Source of the DNA: Pachyseris speciosa
Lineage: Eukaryota; Cnidaria; Anthozoa; Scleractinia; Pachyseridae
NCBI GenBank assembly: GCA_016490735.1
Contig: JAEMWC010000963.1
Span: forward strand, 1 to 64,000
Reading direction: 5' to 3'
Length of the DNA: 64,000 nucleotides
In this document: piece after piece, positions 46,354 through 57,399 of the stretch
Position numbering within the stretch: the stretch's first letter is position 1
How the letters are laid out: each line of letters opens with the position of its first letter
The notes under the pieces: model-generated
Told to the model about the DNA's origin: nothing
Database searches by the model: none
What the model saw: only the letters and a program-made list of their open reading frames with translations
Made by a program: the position numbers and the translations under genes

Positions 46354-46504
46354 GCTGATGAATTTTATTTGCTGGTCTGGCAATCATGTCATGTCTGATG
46401 ACACTTATGTAAATGTAAATTCAACTTGTTACCAACAGAGCAAAAAATATGCTGGACAGAATGTAGCCCTTGTTGAAGAAAAGAACAAAAGCAAAAGAAA
46501 ATAA
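46354..46504 (+). CDS. possible terminal exon inside the TIR element, unknown
   Basis: After TTTGAATGCAG the open segment reads LMNFICWSGNH and ends KNKSKRK at a TAA. It has a basic tail and exon-like composition. It could be a remnant of a transposon ORF. Confidence 0.22.
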
Positions 46505-47260
46505 CTTCTTTAATTATTAGCTTTATTTTTCATCCCTGATTTTTACCATTATTTTATTATGATAACTAGAATAGCTTACTGATTTCAAACATTGCACCAC
46601 AGCTGTGCCAAACTCGAACAATTTTTTTTTACTATAAGTTTAGGTTGACTTCAGAATAACATTTGAAACCGTGTCTTTCTACTGTTATGCAGCAGCACAT
46701 CTATTGTGATACATGTGCAAGACAGTGAGCACAACTTGGTTAATTAACATTATGCTGATGCTGTCATTAACTCATTACATGAATTATACATAAAGTTAAA
46801 AGGCTGCACCACTGATCAGTATTTTATTTGTGAAATGTTTCAGAATTAAATTAGACATACGAGACAAGGCTGTGCTAAAACTGACCAAACCTGGTATGTG
46901 ACCAGCTGAATATATATATAGCCCTCACACACTTCAACATCATTTTTCCCTCAAGTCTCTCTCGCAAATGGTTTAGTAAGGCACTAAAAAGACAAGGAAC
47001 ATTTAAATATGTTAAAAAAAATTGAAACTTGGGAAGCAGGAAGAACCCATTATTGGATTGGCATAGCCTTACTGAAATTAGGCGGAAAGGTGAGAGAACC
47101 TGTGTCTTGGTTGTTCACACCAAGACACAAGCCAGTAAACTCAGGTCACTGTGTTTTTTCATGTATGTTCTGAAGAACCAAACTGAACATTGTTGATTTC
47201 CCATCAGCTTAAAGTAACGTTTTAGTTCTAAAAATGATCACTTTGGAGTGCTATAGTGGA

Positions 47261-47291
47261 AAACACACACACACACACGCACACACACACA
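47261..47291. repeat. (CA)n microsatellite
   Basis: About 15 CA units with a single G interruption. Confidence 0.85.
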
Positions 47292-47309
47292 AATACAGCC
47301 TCTACGTCC

Positions 47310-47520
47310 TTTAATAATAATTATCAATTTAAGTCTGAAATCCTTCTAAACGAGCACAGATGCTCTACTAATTGGGGATACAGTAAATCAAACGAACTCT
47401 AGCTCTACATGAACTCAAATCAAATGAGCAGAGCGGAGAACCAACACACTCAGCCCACTTATGACGCCGAGTCCAGCAATCACAATCAACTCAGCCCCAA
47501 AGGAAAGGATTAATCATAAT
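47310..47520 (-). repeat. 5'-truncated SINE interrupting the helicase remnant
   Basis: Minus-strand text GTTGGTTCTCCGCTCTGCTC, then CCCCAATTAGTAGAGCATCT and a (TTA)-rich tail match the 30.7-kb SINE without its tRNA head. It lies just downstream of the point where the helicase reading ends. Confidence 0.65.
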
Positions 47521-47534
47521 TAATACTATAGGAT

Positions 47535-47977
47535 CAAACGAGCCGTGTCAACAACAAGTGCTTGTACTGTACTCTTTCCTAGCCTGACATTGCTGCAATC
47601 CACGAAGACTTCAGGATGACCAAAAAGCAAACAGCTTTCCCTGGCATTTTTAAGCATAGTAACCTTTTATTACCTTCTTCAACAACGCTTTGAATAATGT
47701 ACACATCTAAAAGTCCCTCTAACTTCTCCACTTGATCTCTCATCGATGCGTTGAGAGGGAAAAAAATTCGCCGCCTTACCGGAGGTGATGAAACATTGCT
47801 GGCAATACTTGATAAATCAGTGATTTCCCGAATCCCGTTTGAAGTACGACCAGAACATTCTTTTTTTTCTACGCAAACTGCTCGTATGGCATCGTGTTGC
47901 TCTCTTTTCAACTCCTTTTCCCCCAGTTTTTCTGACGAAAAGTCGATCGCCTTATAAAAAGACTCTATTTTGGTCAA
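47535..47977 (-). pseudogene. RecQ-like (superfamily 2) helicase, N-terminal part, broken
   Basis: From ATG at 47977 the frame reads KAIDFSSEKLGEKELKREQH, the usual lead-in of RecQ-like helicases. After the 8-base homopolymer 47861-47868 a second frame gives VLVVLQTGFGKSLIYQVLP, the Walker A motif I. After a 7-base homopolymer at 47760-47766 the first frame resumes with PLNASMRDQVEKLE, motif Ia. A further frame near 47610-47560 gives LLFGHPEVFVDCSNVR and QALVVD, leading to motif II, where DEAH reads DTAR. The C-terminal helicase half is missing and a SINE follows. The single-base changes at homopolymers may be assembly errors, but the truncation and the DTAR change indicate a dead copy. RecQ enzymes unwind DNA; a role in transposition is inference. 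Confidence 0.72.
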
Positions 47978-48028
47978 GACCGTGACACATGCGCCGTAAA
48001 ACCGGAACTCCTAAAATCTAGGAGTCTG

Positions 48029-48099
48029 AAAATGGATTATTCCAGAGCTCCGTGTCTTGGCGCTGGCCAAAAGACACGTGGGCTCTGGGAACGAGATTG
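48029..48099 (-). repeat. right terminal inverted repeat, 71 bp
   Basis: Perfect partner of 44333-44403. It is followed at 48100-48108 by the second ATTGTTTTC. Confidence 0.92.
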
Positions 48100-48456
48100 A
48101 TTGTTTTCACACGCGATGTGACGTTCAAGTCGAGTTGCGCATGCGTCAATGGTCTCACGGCTTTCCTGGGAACTAGCTTTTTCAAATTCAACATGGCGGA
48201 CTGAAGTGTTCGAGGGAAGTTCAAGGCGATCTTGCGATGGATTAATTGGGAAAACAAGAGGTTCCCTGCAGAAACACATGGTTTATAAAAGTACTCAGAG
48301 ACGAGAGGAAACATTTTTGTGTGGTTTTATCAACTTAAAGTGGTCCAAGTGAAAGAAAAACTACTGCAACAGTCAAATCCGAAAATGAGCAAAAATCACT
48401 TCACTTGTTGCTTCTTAACTTCACTCTGTCACTTCATCAAACTTGCGTCTTTGGAA

Positions 48457-48521
48457 ATGAAACAGTCTATAGAGGAACTTTTCAAGGAGTTACCATTTAC
48501 AACAGGATCAGCCAACAAACT
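48457..48521 (+). CDS. possible first exon of the 50-57 kb gene
   Basis: ATG AAA CAG at 48457 opens MKQSIEELFKELPFTTGSAN, ending before a strong GTAAGT donor at 48522. An in-frame upstream ATG exists at 48385. It lies just outside the right TIR of the transposon. The phase at its donor (2) does not match the next detected exon (phase 1), so an intermediate exon or a base error would be needed. Confidence 0.35.
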
Positions 48522-49092
48522 GTAAGTTTCTTGTTTGCCAGTGGAAGCAGTGGATGAATTATTTGCTGGAAGCGCTACGAACATTTAGTGACTGTTTTAT
48601 GTGAGTTGAACAAAAAGGTTTCAGTGCAAATAAATGTTCAAATATCTACAAAACCAGTTTATTTCTTTTCCCTAAATTATTTTAAACGACCGTCCTCAAC
48701 ATTCTTTTATGACTTGGAATCTTTCAAACAGTGCAGTAGGTTATATTTATTTTTTGTATCCCTTGTAGTGGCTTGCCTAATTCTAAGTAAACTTATCTAT
48801 TTTTCTACCATCCTTGCCTGAAAGGGAAACAAACAAGGCACCCTGTCAACGTTTTATGAAGACATGGTTATGTAGATGGAACAAATTTCAGTCTGAACAA
48901 ATCAAGCATTATGTAGTTAACACTTTAGAATGGAAACTTGAGGTTAAATTCAGCCGTCAAATGCTTCTCCAGCAGATGTTTACACACAAGGCATAATTAT
49001 GTGCATGCTTTTACTGCTGGAAACTCTTTGCTCTCAGAATATTAGCATTTACCTGATAGACACAAATAAGGAAAGCACACCATGTAGAAAAT

Positions 49093-49414
49093 AGTTGTTT
49101 ACCATTTACATGGGACGGCCAGTTGGTCGACTGTTGCAGTAAAAGGTACACATCAAACACCAAAATGAAATTTTCCTTGGGGCGTGCATGTTCCATTTAC
49201 ACAAACATTCCCAGCGGTTGGGTTTACAAAGGCCTGGAACTGGTAGAAATGAGCAAATGGAACACACATTTCTGTTTAGGAATTTTAGACTACCTTTGAA
49301 GAAATTCCGTTTTCCTCAGAAATTTTCCATTTGGGAAGACCAAAATAGGCTTTCCATTTACATGTACATTCCAACCAAATTTTCCGGATTTTTCTGCTAA
49401 ATGGTAAACAACCA
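49093..49414. repeat. MITE with GTTTACCATTTA ends
   Basis: GTTGTTTACCATTTACATGG at left and AAATGGTAAACAAC at right form inverted termini. The interior is rich in TTCCATTT/AAATGGAA words. Confidence 0.6.
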
Positions 49415-49609
49415 ATATCTTCCTAATTACTAAATAAGGATAAAAAATTGTGAAGAAATTGCATGAGAGTCCCCCTCTCCCCAGTCTGTTCTCGTCTTTC
49501 CCACTCACTGCAACATCTTTCATTACCGTAATAACCTTTGCTGCTTGCCACAATCTGAACACCTGGAACAGGCTTGTCCCTTAGTTAACAGTCCAGCATA
49601 TAATGACTT

Positions 49610-49845
49610 AAGCTGGTCAGGGCCAGCTGAGGCCAGTAAAAGCTTTCTTAACAAGTACAGTACACTGTAATATTGGCTGGCCAAGGAAAGGCAGGGCCGC
49701 CCCAGGCCAGCAGAATTCTCCACAAACCCAAGTTTGACTGGCCTGGGCCGGCCTCGGCCAGCCCAGGCCAGCCAGGGAAGGCCAGGGCCAGACCTGGCCA
49801 GCCAAGGCTAGCCCAGGCAGGATGTATTTTTGCATGGGTATAAAC
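49610..49845. repeat. GGCCAGCC-word element, inverted relative of 37.76 kb
   Basis: GGCCAGCCCAGGCCAGCCAG and related words are dense between 49680 and 49820, ending CAGGATGTATTTTTGCATG. The minus-strand reading of that end matches the start of the 37.76-kb element. Confidence 0.65.
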
Positions 49846-50061
49846 CTGATTGGCTCACTGCTGCTACTCGTATCACTTCTGATAAATGGTTTGAAACTGA
49901 GGATGACTACATTGAAGTATCCCAAATTATTGAAAGCAACTTAAAGTTTAAATATTAACAACATATCACCACTTACCAATCTTACAGTACAACAGTTACT
50001 GTATATTTAAGGCCAGACATAGTCTCATGTAAAAGAGTAACTTTTTTAACTGACAACATAG

Positions 50062-53000
50062 GGTTCATAGTTCAAGACAATGATGACAATGATGACCTGT
50101 TGATACCTGCCTTTTATGAAGACTCTACAAGTGGTCCAGGTGCGTCATAACTTATTCACAAGACATACTTAGCATAGATAGGGAGAACATACAATGAGTG
50201 TGGAGACCATTTCAAAGTGGTAGGGCTAAATCAATTCAATAAAAAAATGGTAGCCCCTCACCCATGTGCAGTCCCTGAAATACCAGTATTTAATTATACA
50301 TCATTCTAACAATTCCTGTCACTGTACTTAACTTTATCTCCATTTTCACCAGCAAGTTCAAGTTTGATCTTACCAGTATGCTCCTTTAAATCAGCTTTAA
50401 ATTAAAACTTCAGATCTAGGTAACCCTCCAAAAAACAAGACTGTATTTTAAAGGTAACAATTATGACACTAATTTGACTTTGGTTTTTTTTTCCCATTTT
50501 AGCCAGCTCTTTTTCTTGTGATGTTGGTAAGCTGGATTTTGTTGTGTCTCTGCAGCCAGTAAAGAGTATGCAGTATTCCTGGGATGTGTCCCTGGCTAGT
50601 TGGTGCAAATGGGGCCTGTCCACATCATTTTTGTTCAAAGCCCCAATATCAATCCACATACATATTCTCCTCATCATTCCTTGCAAGATAGCAGTAAATT
50701 GGCAGAGTGTATTCAAAGAAAATAATTTTTTATCATGAAATGCAAATCTGATTGCTTGTCACCAATGGAGCTTAAAGCATTATAAGGTTATGTTAGACAA
50801 CCCAAATTACAAAGAGCAAAGATCTCATTAAAAAGGTGCTGCCTTATATACAGTGTATTGCATTTTATTAACACATACAACCCATACAGAAACCTAGCTA
50901 GAAAATGAAAAAAACAAACAAACAAACAAAAACAGCCATTACCATGCATGCCCTTGCAACAGGGTTACAGACGAAGTACTGTTAGTAATAATATAAGCAT
51001 GTAACAAACACTACATGTACATGTTATGAAAGCTACTAATCAATGTTATTTTTAAGCTGGGACAATTTTGGAAGATCTTATCCAGTGGGAGTCTTCAGCA
51101 AAGCTTGCAAAGGTATACACTGTATGTGTTACATGTATGTCAGAGATTAACACATGGAAGGAAACATTAACAAACTAGCTTTTTATTATGTATTGAATTA
51201 ATCCCCATTCTTCATAATTATGACAAAAAGTGTGTTCAGGGTTCGCACGCACCTTGAAAGTCCTTGAAAGTCCTTGAATTTGAAAATCAAAATTCAAGAC
51301 CTTGAAAGTCCATGAAAAGTACATTGGATCCTTAAAAAACCTTGAAATTTGCTGTTTGACTGTTTCCACTTAGTGGGAGAACTAGAATCTGGCAGTTATC
51401 CCTTAAACCTGATCATCTAGTATCACATTCTAATGGCATTTTTTACTGGATGGAGTGCTTGAAAAATTGGAGTTGTGCCCTGGAATGTCCTTGAAAAGTC
51501 CTTGAATGTTTAGTCCAAAAAAAGAGTACAAACCCTGTGTGTTGAAAAAAGCTTGAAAAAAGAGTCAATTAACTTACCGTAACCCATACCATGCTTGTGA
51601 TTTCCAATTAAGGCACTGATTCCTTTAATATTTGCTATTATATAGTTCCATACGACCAACTGGACAGAGAACAGTCATGATGTGGCATGGTGTGAGAACA
51701 TGTTGTTCCAGGAGGGGCAAGACCCTGAAAACAACGCAAGTCTCCCACTATTTTTAAATTTGACATATAGTGAGGTTAGTGGTGAATACAATATCAGTGT
51801 ACCATACAAGAGTTTAGTATAATGGCATAAGATAGACTAACTTAAAGGTCAACAAAAGTTTGTAGGCTCCTAACTTTGAAACCTTAATTTAATACTACAT
51901 TTTAAATGTTTTTTGAATATTTTTCATTTTCTTTTGGGGAGGTTGTTCTACAGGGTCCACCTCCTAAACTCCCTTTTTGGGGGACATTCTTTGTGTAATG
52001 GTTTTTATTTAAATGCCTTGAATAAACTGATGTATGTATGTTAATTATTTTGCAAAACAAATCCAATTCATCAGAAAAAAAAAAACAAAGGTATATCTGT
52101 AGGAAACAAAAACAAAACCAGCAAATTGATGATAAATTTATGATTAAATTTCTTTTATTTGGATAATGAAATTAACATCATTGAAACTTTTCTACTAGAT
52201 GTGCCACCAGGCAAGTACAGACAAGTGCCTGATGATGCTGCTTGTGTTGAAGGAAGGTGACAACCTTCAACATGTCAAAAGGTAACTGAGGAAATAATAT
52301 TTTAATGCTATATCTACATGGACACTTGATAGACTGTCTGAATGCCCATCAAACTGAAATACTGATGTCAAGCAGTGACTTTCAACTTTGTAATATAACT
52401 GCTCAAAGTGTCTAGTCATACCAATGTAACCTCTGACTGTGAAATGTTGGAGTTACACATCACTTCTACGCCCCTTCCCTACACCCCACCCCCTCCCAAA
52501 CCTGTCTGTGAAAGGATATATTTTATTACAAGAAATTTTCTCTTGAAATCAAAAGATTTCTATATTTTGTTTTTTTGTTTCTCTCTTTCTTTTTATTTTT
52601 GTTTCACAGACTGCTCACCTTAGTTAAAAATGAGCCAAATGTATATTACTGGTTGGCTGAATCAGGCAGCCACGATGGGAAAAGAGGTACGTTTATTAAA
52701 TTCTGACAAACAAATTCCAAACATGCCCATGTGGCATGATGAGCTGCATAACGTCTGGCGGAAAATACATGTAATTAACAACATCAACTAATCAACTGTA
52801 ACATAAAATTATTATAGTAAATCGTTTAAACCCAGGAGTCATATCAGAACTAAGTGAAGCACGATTGTCCAGGCAAGTATAGTCCTGAGAAGGACTATTT
52901 GTGATGACGCTGACTGAAATTTCAACAACCTGAGTGGAAGTCATCAGCAGAGTCAAGTGAATTGCATCGATCATCATCTACTTCACTTTTAGCCCGTACT

Positions 53001-56000
53001 GATTATAACATGAGGACTTATGGTGCCAGGGCGTTAGCCACCTCCGCCCCTGAACTTTGGATTAAGCTACCTGATGACATTAAAGCTATTGGCAATTTAA
53101 CAACTTTTAAATCAAAACTTATCACCTATTTTTAATATTTATTTCAAAAATTAATTTCAATCTAAATTAATTTTTATTTCTTAATTTTTTTTTACTATCA
53201 TGTGTATATTATGTAAAGCGCATAGGGCTGCTGTATATGCGCTATATAAAAATGTTAATTATTATCATGTAATGTCAGGAGATGGTATAAGTATTCTGGT
53301 CGTTGATCTGATTGGTCAACAAAGTCGTGATGCTATTGGTAGTCTGTCAGATAAGCCGTGGTGTTATTGGCTGTGAAGACTGTAAACCATGATTGTTCGA
53401 TCTGTCTTTTGTTAGTCAAATGTCTGCAGGTGTTTTGTTGGTCAAACAATAGACAATCCGACTTGTAAGTATTCCATACCAACAATCAGACTTTTCTAAC
53501 CCATTGATTCCATATTTTTTTGCTAGTAAAAGATAAATTCGGCAGAGAAATGAAAAGATCAGAGGTGTTTGTCATGGTGCCCACTAAGGATCAGCCCATT
53601 TTGGTGGAACACTACCGTGGTAAGCCACTGAAAGACTTAATTGTCTATTAATTCAAGTAATCAAGTGTTTTGATGAAAATATGGCAGCCATGACAAAAGA
53701 ATGTGCCAGTAGGTCTCACTTCTTACACTTATAGACAGTTCCTTAGATTTAACATCTGCTGTTCATGTAACTCAGATGCAAGCAACTGAGCACATCAAGT
53801 GGCAAGTTCACTTTTGCCTTCTCTATGATACAACAGCGTTTAGTTCCCTGACTAACTTGCAATTATAAGATTATCTGCATGCATCACAGCATTCAGCATT
53901 CAGTTTGCAGCTTGAAAAACATGGAGGAATTGCGTTACAACTGTCCACATGTTGTGTTTTGTCTATGAACAACACTCTGCTGTATTGTATCATGAACAAA
54001 GTATAGCAACACAGCTGTTACTGGCCTTCCCATCACCATAAGTTAAAATGATAATAATAGTAGTAATATTAATAAAAATACTACTGCTGCACTGCTACTG
54101 CTACTGCTACACTGTACTACTAATGCTAATTAATCTCAACATCAAAATTTACTACTATAATAACCCCACCACCAGGCAATATCCTTGAAGATGTAACACC
54201 AGAAGATTTCCTGTGCACTATCGCAAGAGGAAAGGAAAGTCTTAGCACTCTGCATTCACAATGGTACAGTGTAAGTTTAAGCAGAAAACCACATAACCAA
54301 ATCACATGAATACTCAGCATTATACAGTACATAGGATTAAATATTACCAAAGACATATTATAAGTAAATAGAGAAAATTTCAAAAACAGAATAATATGCA
54401 TATGTGTATAATATAGACAGATGCTGATACACACAACACACACCATGCACACACATGATTATATATACACATTAAACAAAAGCAAAGAGTGATGTGAGTT
54501 ATTAGTTAGGGGCATGTCAGTTCAAATTATATTTCTTAGTCCACAATTATTTGTTGTTTCATTGGCAGGTGGAAATTCAGTGACGAAGAAGGAACATCGG
54601 TAAGAATAACAATCCAAATCTCCAAAAATCATGATTTTAAAAGCAGACTTAAAATTTTAGGAACAAATTAAACAACCATGCAAGCCAGGCCAGTTCTGAC
54701 AATTATTAGGCTGACATTTCTTTCAACAATAATCAGAAGGTAAATAAATACAAAAATTAGAGGCGGAACGATAGCCATATATCACATTATTATGTGACAA
54801 CAGAGCTGTTAGCTACTTAAATTAGGATTTGCCCAGCTAAATTTCAATATTAAGTATGTCTCTAATGATGGTCGTACCTAATTTTCCCACAGCACGCCGA
54901 TCAACAGCCCACAGTAAATGAAAACGTTGAAGAGGTAGGTCCTATGAAGATGAATTATGTTTACCCTGAGCCATGGGAGGATTAATACACAGTCCTCGCG
55001 TTTAAAACTCAAGTAGTTGAAAGTAAGCATATATGTAACGGCAGAGCTATGCCTTGTTTCATTTAAAAATGTATGTATTGACTGTTGTAGTAAGTAAGCT
55101 TGCATATATGTAGTACTTGAATGAACAATTCTCCTTAAAAATTGATTAGCCTTTTAGTCTTTCCTTTCTTTAGTTTGGAAATGTATGAATTAACTGGTGT
55201 ACCTACTTTCCCCACCGGCTAACAGTGATCAGCTGCCTGCAGAGGCATCCAAAACAAGTGACCAAAAGGTAGGTGGTTTCAAGTACATTCCAAGTAGCAC
55301 GCTAACCCTGATTTTAACCATCAACGCCAACACATGAAAGGGTAACCCTCTTCAAAACACAAGTTGTTGAAAGTAAGCATGTATACTCTTTTCGGTTTTG
55401 TAAAGACACGCTGATACATGTGAGAGAAGTCGACCTTTCAAAGCATGTGCTTCTCACCGAAAGTCTAGTTCACCGATGTCAACTTAAAATTAGCTTCTAA
55501 TGTAAAAGCTGTCTAGCTCTCAGCTCTCCGAGTATTGAATTACAAGAAACACATCCTTGTGAAGAAAGTGATCTCAACACACCAGGAAGAGCATCATGCT
55601 CTTTCTGGCATGTCAAGATAGCTTTCTCCACAAATTTCACATTCTTTGACACCGCGTGAAGAAACACCGACTTCAGTACCTCAACTAGATTGCAAGGAGT
55701 CTAAACGCGAAACGGCCTTTTGCCGCTTTTCTGACCTCTGATTTAGTCTTTAACAATCCATGTTTAAACAGCAAACAGCGAAATTAAACCACGAGGTGGG
55801 CAGTATCGCACAGGCATTTGACGTATTTCAGGAATTCAAAATGGCATTGAAAAGGTTGTCCCGTCCAAAGGAATTTCTGCAAAGATCCCTTTTGGTATAC
55901 AGGACACCCAATAAATCACATGAACACCAAGAGATTAGAAAGCGTTCTCCTTCGTCGAACACAATTAGTATTTGCTTTGTTAAATTTCGATATTTATCAA

Positions 56001-57387
56001 GTGAGTGTTGTATGTTATTTACCCACAGCATGCTCCAGGTAAACAGCCTACAGCTAAAGCTAGTGACAATGACAAAGCCGTAGATACCTTGAAGATCAAT
56101 TGTGTATACCCAGAGCCTTGGGAGGGGTGACTCTACCTGTCCTCACCTTTAAAACTCAAATTGTTAAAAGTAAATGCATGTAGCTATGCTTCTTAGAATA
56201 GTCTTTGTTAGTTAAATTTGTCAACAAAAACAACAAAATAACTGCATTGCAAAGCCAATATATTATATTCAGGAAAACCTTACTAGTGAAATACATACAG
56301 GTCTCTTCTAGATGACATACATAACTTTCCTTTTTTCTCACACATAGATTTCATTCAAAGGGAAAAAAATTATTCCAGAGGATCTTTCAACATCTGTTGA
56401 AGGTAAGGAGTTCTCAATTCTTTCACGTTTTAAGTGATTAGAGCATGTCATTCTTGTGATTAAAGTTCTGGGAAAGGCATTGAAGGGTTGAAATCATGTA
56501 CATGACGACACCATAGGCCCTTCCATATTGATAACAAAAAACTAAACACTATAAACGATAAGTTAATGTCACCCATCAAAAAACACAGTAATTACATGGA
56601 AATGTGTTGAAAAGTTAAGTAAAAACAAAAACAAAACATAGCAAAAAAGAACAGTCAAAACCAGTGAAGGTAACATGTCATTTGCTAAAATCCATTTGAA
56701 AACCAGTTATTTTAAAGATTAAACTGGGCCAGTTTATGTCCCGTTCCATCAACACACAACAGTTTGAAAATTAAAAATTAACTGACTGGTGTAAACTGAA
56801 AGTCAACTTAGTGAATCCATAAAGAAATACTGTAGCTAAGGTTGACACCCAACAGGTCTCTGAAACTGAAAAGCAGAAGAGACAGCACCACAAAGTAAGT
56901 CTTATTTGGAAAATAATTGACCAACACACATCTGGAAGTTCCTATTTGATAAAAAACTGGAAGCTTACAAATGAGCCGTATTCAGAGATTATTAAAAGGA
57001 GAGAAAAAAAATAAAAAAAGTTTAGTGAAAATTTCATGAATAAGACCCACACATTGAACACCATGATTCTCGATAAAGCACATTGCTGAAATTTCAAAGT
57101 CAATGTTAATCTTCTTTACAAAACTATGATTATTTTTTAAACAGTATTCTCCAATGTTCGTCACTATAAATGAATCATAATATATGACACTTTAAATGTG
57201 AAAACGTTGTGGCTTTATTCACTTATAATAAGCAATTAATATTCATTACTGTTCTTTCTTGATAGGTGAGGGAAACACGGAACATGAAAGCAAGAAGAGG
57301 AAAAGAAAAGAAAAAAGAAGCAGAAAAGATAGAAACGAAAAGAGGAAAAGAAAGAAGCAGGAACAAGATTATAGTCAAAAACTTTAA
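50062..57387 (+). CDS. multi-exon gene of unknown family with alternative C-termini
   Basis: Exons with matching splice signals: 50062-50139 (DNDDNDDLLIPAFYEDSTSG), 51057-51112 (GTILEDLIQWESSAKLAK), 51646-51774 (NWTENSHDVAWCENMLFQEG), 52199-52281 (DKCLMMLLVLKEGDNLQHVK), 52610-52686 (LLTLVKNEPNVYYWLAESG), 53527-53619 (REMKRSEVFVMVPTKDQPIL), 54176-54270 (NILEDVTPEDFLCTIARGKE), 54569-54599 (WKFSDEEGTS). Phases agree from 50062 to 54270. The join to 54569 is off by two bases and unresolved. After 54599 three endings fit in phase: 54893-54985, 56029-56130, or 56348-56402 plus 57266-57387. A 39-bp phase-0 segment at 56856-56894 may be a further optional exon. I do not recognise the family. The fold looks globular, with no obvious membrane segment. 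The Thr-rich exons at 30-37 kb could be its front. Confidence 0.65.
51235..51540. mobile_element. hAT-like non-autonomous repeat with CAGGGTT ends
   Basis: CAGGGTTCGCACG at left and ACAAACCCTG at right are short inverted ends with TGTGTT on both sides. The interior repeats CTTGAAAGTCCTTGAA words. It lies in an intron between 51112 and 51646. Confidence 0.55.
52980..53270 (+). mobile_element. LINE 3' end fragment
   Basis: The reading GARALATSAPELWIKLPDDI, then NLTTFKSKLITYF and a stop, is the usual C-terminal end of CR1/L2-like ORF2. It is followed by an AT-rich 3' region with GCGCTATATAAAAATG and an ATT-type tail. It is 5'-truncated. Confidence 0.75.
54893..54985 (+). CDS. alternative terminal exon A (ends VYPEPWED)
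   Basis: After CCCACAG the exon reads HADQQPTVNENVEEVGPMKM, then NYVYPEPWED and TAA. It is homologous to terminal exon B at 56029. In the shared VYPEPWE codons the three differing bases are all third positions and silent, which argues that this frame is translated and under selection. Confidence 0.65.
   Translation, partial: HADQQPTVNENVEEVGPMKMNYVYPEPWED
56029..56130 (+). CDS. alternative terminal exon B (ends VYPEPWEG)
   Basis: After CCCACAG the exon reads HAPGKQPTAKASDNDKAVDT, then LKINCVYPEPWEG and TGA. Downstream bases (TTTAAAACTCAAATTGTTAA) also match those after exon A, so exon and flank were duplicated together. A third, decayed copy of the flank and a related 42-bp exon-like piece lie near 55220-55390. 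Confidence 0.65.
   Translation, partial: HAPGKQPTAKASDNDKAVDTLKINCVYPEPWEG
57266..57387 (+). CDS. terminal exon C, highly basic C-terminus
   Basis: The exon reads GEGNTEHESKKRKRKEKRSR, then KDRNEKRKRKKQEQDYSQKL and TAA. The dense Lys/Arg clusters look like a nuclear or nucleolar localisation signal. It joins in phase to 56348-56402 (ISFKGKKIIPEDLSTSVE). If isoforms A, B and C are real, they would differ in having or lacking this signal. Confidence 0.55.
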
Positions 57388-57399
57388 ACAAACCATTTT

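Larger units (their letters stand above)
44333..48099. mobile_element. TIR transposon (3767 bp) with zinc-finger-like and RecQ-like helicase genes
   Basis: The terminal inverted repeats at 44333-44403 and 48029-48099 are identical over 71 bp (start CAATCTCGTTCCCAGAGCCC). The outer flanks carry the same 9-bp duplication ATTGTTTTC at 44324-44332 and 48100-48108. The TIR itself folds (CGTGTCTT pairs with AAGACACG; CCAGAG with CTCTGG). A zinc-finger-like ORF starts 70 bp inside the left TIR and a RecQ-like helicase starts 52 bp inside the right TIR, so both read inward. The middle holds a nested MITE, SINEs and coding-like remnants. No transposase core was recognised, so it is probably a deleted derivative. 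Identical TIRs suggest recent mobility. I cannot assign a superfamily. Confidence 0.85.
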
